Shown piece after piece: positions 1 through 5,818 of a stretch of DNA of 18,722 nucleotides (position 1 is the stretch's first letter; the number at the start of each line of letters is the position of its first letter). The position numbers were made by a program, and so were the translations under genes. Under the pieces are notes generated by a model, which saw only the letters and a list, made by a program, of their open reading frames with translations, was not told the origin of the DNA and searched no databases. Source of the stretch: Mesotoga sp. UBA6090 (GTDB lineage: Bacteria; Thermotogota; Thermotogae; Petrotogales; Kosmotogaceae); the NCBI RefSeq assembly GCF_002435945.1, contig NZ_DIXC01000013.1, positions 1 through 18,722 of the forward strand. Direction: 5' to 3'.

Positions 1-2
1 TC

Positions 3-86
3 GCCTTCTTGGCACACTGGAACGAAGAACTCCTGTCTGTTGCTGCCCGAAAACTTGAGCTTCGTGTTTCCGAAAATAGCGTATAA
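3..86 (+). CDS. C-terminal end of an unidentified upstream gene (partial)
   Basis: This frame is open from the window edge and ends with TAA at 84-86. It encodes about 27 residues (AFLAHWNEELLSVAARKLEL, then RVSENSV), which read like an amphipathic helix at the end of a globular protein. A second plus-strand frame stays open a little further but its translation is cysteine-rich and less protein-like, so I prefer this one. No function can be given from 27 residues. The stop lies inside the -10 hexamer of the next gene's likely promoter. Confidence 0.4.
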   Translation, partial: AFLAHWNEELLSVAARKLELRVSENSV

Positions 87-87
87 T
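61..87 (+). promoter_or_regulatory. Possible promoter for the secreted protein
   Basis: A perfect TATAAT lies at 82-87. The best -35 candidates are poor: TTCGTG at 61-66 with a 15-nt spacer, or TTGAGC at 55-60 with a 21-nt spacer. The expected start of transcription is near 94, which would leave a very short leader before the ATG at 111. Confidence 0.4.
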
Positions 88-110
88 TGCCATGTGGGTG
101 ATTGGACAGT

Positions 111-1187
111 ATGAGAAGGCATTTATTTCGCTATTTATCTTTTACGATGTTCGTCCTTATAACAATTACAAGTCTGGCGGGGAACAGCGATTATGCAGAC
201 TCTTCTGACGCTACTGTTACGAGTTCCTTCGAAGATATGGCGCGAGAGATTCTTGCTATGGATTCCTTTGATGATCTCTTCAATCTTGACGGTTTCTTCG
301 ATGAGAGTCCCGCAGAAGAAATAACACCTTCTCCCCCAATTCCCCCCACTCCTGTAAGCACGGGCATTCTAACCGAGGTGGCAACGCCTAATGTGGCAGT
401 CGACGCAACTTCTCTGGATACAGAGACTCTCGAGAGTACATCACTGTGGAAGTACGAGGAATACTGCAATGGGCTTCTTCCAGGGAGAATTACGTTCGAG
501 TTCCAGTCTGGTGATCCCGTAATGGGCATCCCGGATGTTGTCAAGTTCTATAAAGAAGGGGTCGTAGTAGATACTCTTGCGGGCAAGACGATAATGACAC
601 CCGTCATTGTCCACGATGTGCCCTACCCCGGACAGAAGACCACAATATTCAGATTTCTTACCGATGATTACTCTACACCCCTGGGAGCCTACTACATAAC
701 CGTAATCGACACCAAGGTTTACACATTGACAGTGGCAATAGATCCTAAGAGAACAAATAACGTTGTAGATCTTGATTGTGACGGAGTTGCCGAGCTCATG
801 GTTGTTGACGATCACATGGTGAGGGCCCATGAGGCGACAGAATTATCCGTTTTTAAACGCTACTTCAGATGGACGGAGAACGGTTGGGAGGTGGACAGTC
901 CTGGTGATTATGCTGAGGTATACTCTATCTTGGCTTCCAGCGACTTGGAGAGAATCGAACTATCCAGCCCAAGAACCCCTCACGTATGGTCTTATGCTTA
1001 CCATTCATATATGGCCGGTCAGGATCTTGAGGAAATCAAGGTCCAAGTGGCCGAGCTTGTCGAAGATTTCTCGCTGCATTGGCTTATAGATGCTACTGAG
1101 ATGGTAAAGCTCCTTGATCAGAACATCAACCAGTACGACGGCTTCGTAATGAAAAGGCCCACCCCGGACTCATCACCTACAATGTAA
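111..1187 (+). CDS. Secreted protein of unknown function
   Basis: I do not recognise the family. The N-terminus is a clear signal peptide: RRHLFR, then a hydrophobic core YLSFTMFVLITITSLAG, then a polar stretch. The mature protein is therefore outside the inner membrane. An acidic region and a proline/threonine linker (about residues 72-85) lead into a domain rich in predicted beta strands. The segment DLDCDGVAEL (about residues 220-229) matches the DxDxDG calcium-binding loop style of FG-GAP/VCBS or dockerin-like repeats, but only once. There are two cysteines, one near residue 119 and one inside the DxDxDG segment. A TTG at 102 in the same frame would add three residues; ATG 111 is preferred because GGGTG at 96-100 is better spaced for it. 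The gene appears to stand alone and ends 98 nt before the next gene. Coding status is firm; the role is unknown. Confidence 0.8.
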   Translation: MRRHLFRYLSFTMFVLITITSLAGNSDYADSSDATVTSSFEDMAREILAMDSFDDLFNLDGFFDESPAEEITPSPPIPPTPVSTGILTEVATPNVAVDATSLDTETLESTSLWKYEEYCNGLLPGRITFEFQSGDPVMGIPDVVKFYKEGVVVDTLAGKTIMTPVIVHDVPYPGQKTTIFRFLTDDYSTPLGAYYITVIDTKVYTLTVAIDPKRTNNVVDLDCDGVAELMVVDDHMVRAHEATELSVFKRYFRWTENGWEVDSPGDYAEVYSILASSDLERIELSSPRTPHVWSYAYHSYMAGQDLEEIKVQVAELVEDFSLHWLIDATEMVKLLDQNINQYDGFVMKRPTPDSSPTM

Positions 1188-1205
1188 CACGAAATAATGA
1201 ATAAT

Positions 1206-1244
1206 ATTCTCGCTCTTGAGAATTAAGTTCGAAAGAACTATAAT
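1206..1244 (+). promoter_or_regulatory. Promoter with overlapping operator-like dyads
   Basis: TTGAGA at 1216-1221 and TATAAT at 1239-1244 are separated by exactly 17 nt, a near-consensus sigma-70-type promoter. Two inverted repeats overlap it. ATTCTC at 1206-1211 with GAGAAT at 1218-1223 covers the -35. AGTTC at 1226-1230 with GAACT at 1235-1239 fills the spacer and touches the -10. Their placement is where a repressor would block RNA polymerase. The RpiR-type regulator encoded by the second gene of this transcript is the obvious candidate to bind here; that is inference. Confidence 0.7.
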
Positions 1245-1285
1245 CTATTTATATGATTATATGAGATTCTTGGGAGCGTGAAAAG

Positions 1286-2275
1286 ATGAAGAGATTATCC
1301 TTGCTTTTGCTGATGGTAATGATTGCCACTCTTGCTGGCGCCAAATTCAGTGTTGCCATTCTAATCACAGGTGAAATCGGCGGAAACGCCATCTATGAGC
1401 TCGTTCAAAAAGGTGCCCTCGAAATTGAGTCTGATGAGATCGAGATCAAGATCGTCGAAGGCGGGTACAATCAGTCAAGATGGGAATCTATTCTGACCGG
1501 TCTCGCTGCTCTGGATAAGTATGATCTTCTTATGACTTTTACAGAGGGAATGCCGGCAAGTGTGAGACGCGTTGCGAATATGTTCCCGAACCAGAAGTTT
1601 GCGCTTCTGGACGGAATGATTGAGGACTCACTTCCCAATACTTATTCAGTGGCGTTTAGAGACGACGAAATGACCTTTCTAGCTGGTATCTTTGCCGGTC
1701 TTGTCACTTCAAGCCGGATGCCCGGAGCAAATTCTGAGAAGGTGGTTGGCTTCATCGCCGGGGATACCTACCCTGCAATGACAAATATAATGAGACCTTC
1801 GTTCGAGAAGGGAGTGGCGACTATCGATCCCTCGATTCATGTTCTTTTCGGCATTGTTGGAAGCTGGTCCGATCCTTCAAGAGGAAGAGAGCTGGCTGCA
1901 AAACAGTTTGACGCAGGAGCGGACGTAATCCTTTCAATTGCCGGAGGAAGTGGTGTTGGAGTGATTGAGGAGGCATCGGTCAGAGGTAAGTATGTGATTA
2001 CGGTCGACTCGAATCTCATATCGATGAATCCCTCTGTTATATTGGCGAGCTTTCTGAAGCATATGGATCTCCTTGTGAAAGAGACAGTATCTCAGGCAAG
2101 CGAAGGAAAGCTGCCGTTTGGCAGTTCAAAGAGGGTCGGCATTGCAGAAGGAATGATAGATTATACACACGATGATCCCAACTTCCTGTCTAATGTTCCG
2201 GAAGAGATTCGAAGCGAGCTCGCTTACTGGTTTGAGAGACTAAAGGAGAAAGGAGTTCCCGCTGAAAATGAGTAG
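1286..2275 (+). CDS. BMP/PnrA-like ABC transporter substrate-binding protein
   Basis: This is a periplasmic binding protein of the basic membrane protein (BMP) family, whose studied members bind nucleosides or purines (PnrA, Med). The signal peptide MKRLSLLLLMVMIATLAGA is followed by KFSVAILITGEIGG; there is no lipobox cysteine, so signal peptidase I cleavage after AGA is likely. Family features include FALLDG (about residue 107), then VAFRDDEMTFLAGIFAGLV, VGFIAGD, and the late GADVILSIAGGSGVGVIEEA followed by VITVDSN. The length of 329 residues is usual. ATG 1286 has GGGAG at 1272-1276. The last codons overlap the ATG of the rpiR-like gene by 8 nt. No permease or ATPase genes accompany it, so it is either an orphan binding protein serving a transporter elsewhere or a sensor feeding the regulator. 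The ligand cannot be read from the sequence. Confidence 0.85.
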   Translation: MKRLSLLLLMVMIATLAGAKFSVAILITGEIGGNAIYELVQKGALEIESDEIEIKIVEGGYNQSRWESILTGLAALDKYDLLMTFTEGMPASVRRVANMFPNQKFALLDGMIEDSLPNTYSVAFRDDEMTFLAGIFAGLVTSSRMPGANSEKVVGFIAGDTYPAMTNIMRPSFEKGVATIDPSIHVLFGIVGSWSDPSRGRELAAKQFDAGADVILSIAGGSGVGVIEEASVRGKYVITVDSNLISMNPSVILASFLKHMDLLVKETVSQASEGKLPFGSSKRVGIAEGMIDYTHDDPNFLSNVPEEIRSELAYWFERLKEKGVPAENE

Positions 2276-3113
2276 CCTTCTGCAGTCCTACAACGAAGCA
2301 CTTCATCTCCTAACCGGGACCGAAGAAAAGATTGTAAGCTTTGTCATAAACCATCCGGAGCAAGCTCTGGAGTTCTCAGTTCATGATCTCGCAGCACGAC
2401 TTGAGGTATCTCCGTCGATGATCGTTAAGGCTGCAAAGAAGCTCGGGTTCACAGGCTACTCGCAACTGAAGCTGGCCATCGCAAGTGAGCTCAACATACT
2501 CGTCCAGAGGGAAAAGTCATCTGTATTGATCGAAGACCTAGAGGCATATGATGAACTCGTTTCAACGACAATCAAAGAGGCCTATAGTCGGCTTAGCGAG
2601 GAAGTAATAGAAGAGGCAGCAAGAGTTCTTTCATCGTCTCAGATCGTCGACATCTACGCCTTTGGCTTTGACGCTATCGCCGGGCACGACCTTTATCTAA
2701 AGATGCTTCAAAGTGGAAAAAGAGTGCGGCTAATAGAGAATGGATATGAGCAGATGATTTCTGCCTACAGTTTGGAAAGTGATTCAACAGTAGTCGCCAT
2801 TTCTAGTACAGGAAGTTCCGTTGACCTTATGGATGCCTTGAGATTTTCTAAGAAGGCTGGGGCCTCTGTGGTTACAATAACTCCGTCCGGATCGAAGCTA
2901 AGCAATTATTCGAGCATCAACCTGGAAAGCTATTACTCCAAACTCGTCTTTCCAGAAGGCGGCCTCGTCACTCGAATCGTCCAGCTGATGATTGTAGACG
3001 TGCTCTATCTGAAGTTTCTTCAGATCTCCGGGACTAGGTTCGAGGAAAGATATTCAAAATTTCGAGAGGTTCTCGACTTCAAGAGAAGAGGAACAAAGAA
3101 AGAGAGGGACTGA
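2268..3113 (+). CDS. RpiR-family transcriptional regulator (HTH plus SIS domain)
   Basis: This is a two-domain regulator of the RpiR/MurR type. Residues about 1-77 form the HTH_6 domain (LTGTEEKIVSFVINHPEQAL, then FSVHDLAARLEVSPSMIVKA, then KKLGFTGYSQLKL). Residues about 105-250 form a SIS sugar-isomerase domain, with the STGSSVDLMDAL phosphosugar-loop region and VVTITPSGSKLSNYS. Family members bind phosphosugars in the SIS domain and control sugar or amino-sugar uptake and catabolism genes. The ATG lies inside the end of the BMP gene (overlap of 8 nt), which points to translational coupling and one transcript from the promoter at 1216-1244. The TGA stop sits in the loop of the terminator at 3099-3126. 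It probably autoregulates this two-gene operon through the dyads in the promoter. Confidence 0.85.
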   Translation: MSSLLQSYNEALHLLTGTEEKIVSFVINHPEQALEFSVHDLAARLEVSPSMIVKAAKKLGFTGYSQLKLAIASELNILVQREKSSVLIEDLEAYDELVSTTIKEAYSRLSEEVIEEAARVLSSSQIVDIYAFGFDAIAGHDLYLKMLQSGKRVRLIENGYEQMISAYSLESDSTVVAISSTGSSVDLMDALRFSKKAGASVVTITPSGSKLSNYSSINLESYYSKLVFPEGGLVTRIVQLMIVDVLYLKFLQISGTRFEERYSKFREVLDFKRRGTKKERD

Positions 3114-3126
3114 ATCCCTCTCTTTT
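3099..3126. terminator. Bidirectional intrinsic terminator
   Basis: An 11-bp perfect stem pairs 3099-3109 with 3115-3125 around the loop CTGAA, with TTTT at 3123-3126 on the plus strand. On the minus strand the stem is followed by TTTCTTTG. It lies between the convergent rpiR-like and tetR genes and contains the rpiR-like stop codon, so it probably ends both transcripts. Confidence 0.85.
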
Positions 3127-3136
3127 GTTGTCTGCT

Positions 3137-3715
3137 TCATTCTCCAGAGTTGCTCACCAAGCCCCTCCAGATTATCTCTCTTATACTTTCTAGCCCGTTC
3201 GGGTCTTCCGTTACGCTGAAACCATTCAATATGAGGTCTGCCGCGCTGTCGGGATCCACGTCTTTCGAAATCTCCTGAGCGATCTTTGCCTCGTCTATAG
3301 CTGAGGACAGCTTCTCCTTCAGAAGCTGGTATCTATCTTTGACCCTCTTCCAGGATTCGTTGTCCTGCCTGCTAAGGTTCGCCCTCTCTTGATCCATGAT
3401 CTTCTTGATCTCATTCTTATTGGTTATGAAATCAATATATGACCTTAGAATCCTCTTGAGCTTCGACACATAAACATTCTCATCTCTTGTTTCCGAAAAG
3501 ACATGATCTTCAAGTTCGTCTATCGAGTACTGCCAAACTTCATAAAACAGATCCTCTTTGCTGGGGAAGTAGTAGTATATCAAGGCCTTTTTCACCCCAG
3601 CCATCTGGGCAATCTCGGACATGCTTACGCCGTCGTGACCTCTTTCCGCAAAGGCCTTCCGGGCGGCTTTTATAATCCTCTCTCTAGAAGACAATTTCGC
3701 TCGCACCGGATCCAC
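3137..3715 (-). CDS. TetR/AcrR-family transcriptional regulator
   Basis: The N-terminal TetR DNA-binding domain is clear: RERIIKAARKAFAERGHDGV, then SMSEIAQMAGVKKALIYYYF, then PSKEDLFYEVW (residues about 11-61), with the helix-turn-helix near 28-52. The remainder is a variable all-helical ligand-binding and dimerisation domain. The 192-residue length is typical. The start is GTG 3715, with AAGGGA just upstream; a second in-frame GTG at 3706 is also possible. The gene begins 7 nt after the stop of the radical SAM gene and is transcribed with it, so the pair is an operon with the regulator second. The palindrome at 5195-5208 in front of the operon is the likely binding site, giving autoregulation. 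The inducer is unknown; many TetR proteins beside metabolic enzymes sense that enzyme's substrate or lipids. Confidence 0.88.
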   Translation of the reverse strand: MDPVRAKLSSRERIIKAARKAFAERGHDGVSMSEIAQMAGVKKALIYYYFPSKEDLFYEVWQYSIDELEDHVFSETRDENVYVSKLKRILRSYIDFITNKNEIKKIMDQERANLSRQDNESWKRVKDRYQLLKEKLSSAIDEAKIAQEISKDVDPDSAADLILNGFSVTEDPNGLESIREIIWRGLVSNSGE

Positions 3716-3722
3716 CGTCCCT

Positions 3723-5168
3723 TCAAGGTTTTTTGTCTATAGCAAGCTTCTCTTCATTGTTAGCGTACTTTCTCATTCTAACATCGAAATCGTAAACCCC
3801 TCTGTGGGCCGGATGGGTCTCGGCAAAGCCTTCCTCGTAGTAGAGTTTGTCGGCGTATTCCTTCCAGCCGGCTGCAAGTTCGTCAAGCTGTCCGGCAAGC
3901 TCTGTGACAACGTTCTCGCTTCCATCATGCTGTGGGATCGCATTGAACTTGTTCACCATAGCTCTGAGAACCTTCGGATTGTCAATAATCGGACAGGGTC
4001 TGAAGAGATTATTGCTGTAAGGCACCATTCTCTTGTATGCCGTGAAGAATGGAGACTTCACAATCTCCAGAAGACTCTTCTCTCTTATGCTGTCAACCGC
4101 AAACTGCTGGAAGACACAAGGTTCAACGTAACCCTTTGCATTTACGTGAATATACTTTGCGCCGGCGGCCAGACAGCCATTCGTAAGGAATCCGTGATTC
4201 CAGAAGTCTGCAACGAATGCAAAGTCTCCGCCAAGCCTCTCTTGCTCAGTCTTGAAGAATCGCTCATACCTCTGCTCAGGCGTTGGAACGAGATCCATCG
4301 AAGGATTCATACCTACTGGCATGAACTGAAATACCCAGGCATAAGCAACGCCTTCGTCCTTCAAGAACTGCCAGAACTCGTCCTTCATCATAACATCGTG
4401 ATTCAGTCTGGTTGCGGTAACCGAAGTACCGTAAATGACTCCGGCTTCTCTCAGATTCTCCCACGCCTGCTTGATCTTAAGAAAGACACCGCGTCCTCTT
4501 CTCCAGTCGGTCTCGCCTTCGAAACCTTCTACGGAGACGGCAAATGTGGCATTTCCAAGTTCGCCGAGCTTTTTCGCAACTTCCTTGGTGATAAGCGTTC
4601 CATTTGTGTAGACCTGGAAGTAAGAATCGTTGAACTCTTCGAAAATCTCGAGAAGATGCGGCCATACGAAAGGTTCACCGCCGGTAATGATGAAGAAATA
4701 AATCCCCAGTTCATTTGCCTGCCGGATTATAGAACTGACCTCTTCCTTCGAAAGCTGGTACTTTCTACCGTAGAGACCGGCGTAACAGCCCACGCAGTTA
4801 AGATTACAGGCGTAAGTTGGGCTTATTACTACGAGCTTCGGAATCACAACTTCGTGCTCGAGCATCTTTTCCTGACGAATCTTCTCGCCAAGTGCAAACT
4901 CGTTTACAACGAGATTGGTCATAGCCTTTTCAACGGCCTTAGGACTCGATCTCTTGAAAACGTTCTGCCAGGAAACGATCATTGGATGCTCTTCCTCGGC
5001 CATCCGAGTCAGTTTCTTCAAACCACTCTTTGTTGGTTCTTTCGTCAAAGCCGCAACAGTTCCGAACAATTTTCCAATATTCTCAGTAGAAGAATTCCTG
5101 ACAAGTGTACCAACATACTTCCCTGCCTGTCTCAGCATGGAAGTCTTCATACTTTCTACAATACCCAC
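3723..5168 (-). CDS. Radical SAM enzyme with SPASM-type C-terminal domain
   Basis: The radical SAM core carries CNLNCVGC (Cys121, 125, 128), the CxxxCxxC motif that holds the SAM-cleaving 4Fe-4S cluster. GGEP follows at 163-166, then VYTNGTLI and the glycine-rich SVEGFEG. Toward the C-terminus Cys331, Cys351 (EPCVF) and Cys391 (RPC) look like SPASM ligands for an auxiliary cluster. About 110 residues ahead of the core form a helical, lysine-rich extension. There is no signal peptide or obvious membrane segment. I chose GTG 5168 because GGGGG at 5177-5181 is ideally spaced. The frame is open to an ATG at 5243, but that start would lie upstream of the operator. SPASM proteins modify peptides, other enzymes, lipids or small molecules. 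No precursor peptide gene is visible nearby, which argues against peptide maturation. The substrate is unknown. Confidence 0.85.
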   Translation of the reverse strand: MGIVESMKTSMLRQAGKYVGTLVRNSSTENIGKLFGTVAALTKEPTKSGLKKLTRMAEEEHPMIVSWQNVFKRSSPKAVEKAMTNLVVNEFALGEKIRQEKMLEHEVVIPKLVVISPTYACNLNCVGCYAGLYGRKYQLSKEEVSSIIRQANELGIYFFIITGGEPFVWPHLLEIFEEFNDSYFQVYTNGTLITKEVAKKLGELGNATFAVSVEGFEGETDWRRGRGVFLKIKQAWENLREAGVIYGTSVTATRLNHDVMMKDEFWQFLKDEGVAYAWVFQFMPVGMNPSMDLVPTPEQRYERFFKTEQERLGGDFAFVADFWNHGFLTNGCLAAGAKYIHVNAKGYVEPCVFQQFAVDSIREKSLLEIVKSPFFTAYKRMVPYSNNLFRPCPIIDNPKVLRAMVNKFNAIPQHDGSENVVTELAGQLDELAAGWKEYADKLYYEEGFAETHPAHRGVYDFDVRMRKYANNEEKLAIDKKP

Positions 5169-5194
5169 GAATAACACCCCCAATTGATTTTTAC

Positions 5195-5208
5195 TTACCG
5201 TTCGGTAA
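5195..5208. promoter_or_regulatory. Putative TetR operator
   Basis: TTACCG and CGGTAA form a perfect 6-bp inverted repeat around TT. The ACCG-NN-CGGT core is the style of many TetR-family operators. It lies 27-40 nt upstream of the preferred start of the radical SAM gene, where the promoter and transcription start must be, so bound TetR would repress the enzyme-tetR operon. No convincing -35/-10 pair could be fixed; TAGTAT just upstream on the minus strand is a weak -10 candidate. Confidence 0.65.
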
Positions 5209-5211
5209 AAT

Positions 5212-5475
5212 ACTAAACCATCGATACTACGTATTCCTTTCATTTATATGAAGTTTCTACCAAAGAGTGTTTCAGATTGCCTTTAGCTCATGTCAAAAGA
5301 TCGTTTCTGGAAAGCCTCTCTATCTGAATCCACTGGAGTTTTACGCAAAGAGACAGACTTTGAAATGTAGTTCATGGCTAAAAATTTATGGAGGCGTTAG
5401 GAAATAACATCAAGAGCAAGGTGCTGAACTGAATTCAAGGAAAGAAGTTCTTCGTTCAAGGGCGAGAATCTAAGA
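5212..5475. other. Intergenic stretch with no clear feature
   Basis: This is the upstream side of the leftward radical SAM operon. I see no gene, RNA or convincing repeat in it. It is AT-richer up to about 5400. It may hold the distal part of the leftward promoter and decayed repeat material. Confidence 0.5.
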
Positions 5476-5477
5476 AC

Positions 5478-5528
5478 CGCTGAACGCTTAAGAGCGGAAA
5501 ACCCGCTGATCGCTGGACGCTGAACGCT
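5478..5528. repeat. Short direct repeats (CGCTGAACGCT family)
   Basis: CGCTGAACGCT occurs at 5478-5488 and again at 5518-5528. Between them are related pieces (CCGCTGATCGCTGGACGCTG). No coding frame follows this periodicity. It looks like degenerate satellite-like DNA next to the larger repeat element. Confidence 0.55.
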
Positions 5529-5575
5529 GTGAGATGCAGTTCTCCGTTAGCCTTTCACGGCAACGGATTTTGGCC

Positions 5576-5652
5576 CCCTCTTCGGGCGAACAGCCGTTCG
5601 CCCCTACAAGAAGAATATGATTCTGAATGGGATCACAGATCAAGAAGATCGG
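5576..5652 (+). repeat. Dispersed repeat module, copy 1
   Basis: This ~77-nt module begins CCCTCTTCGGGCGAAC and ends AAGAAGATCGG. Near its start GGGCGAA and TTCGCCC pair around CAGCCG. A near-identical copy lies in the opposite orientation at 18380-18462, sharing the blocks CCCCTACAAGAAGAATATGA, CTGAATGGGATC and AAGAAGATCG. In both places the module is followed, in its own orientation, by an array of small hairpins. No protein is encoded. Confidence 0.85.
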
Positions 5653-5653
5653 C

Positions 5654-5762
5654 GTGCGTAGCGGACTGGCTTTGAGGATCTTTCCCCGCGAAGCGGAACT
5701 GGCCTTTGCGAAGCAAAGACTAGCCAGGCGAAGCGTGACTGGCCTGCGATAGCAGACTGGCT
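5654..5762 (+). repeat. Hairpin array with ACTGGC spacers
   Basis: The spacer ACTGGC (once ACTAGC) recurs at 5665, 5698, 5719, 5738 and 5756, and between occurrences sit small stem-loops. CCGC/GCGG at 5686-5696 and CTTTGC/GCAAAG at 5704-5718 are perfect. CAGGC/GCGTG at 5725-5737 has one mismatch. The first three share the loop GAA. CTGC/GCAG at 5744-5755 has the loop GATA. Stem sequences differ while pairing is kept, so the fold rather than the sequence is what repeats. The array directly follows the module at 5576-5652. Confidence 0.75.
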
Positions 5763-5818
5763 CATTCCAATTATTCTAGGTACGATAGTGTAAAATGCAA
5801 TAAAGGGGGTGGTGCTCA

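Noticed and set aside
829..1089. An 86-codon plus-strand frame inside the secreted-protein gene
   Set aside because: An overlapping frame with no start signal. The host gene has a signal peptide and a consistent full-length frame.
3804..5174. A 456-codon open frame on the plus strand
   Set aside because: It lies exactly opposite the radical SAM/SPASM gene, has no family features, and arises from that gene's codon bias.
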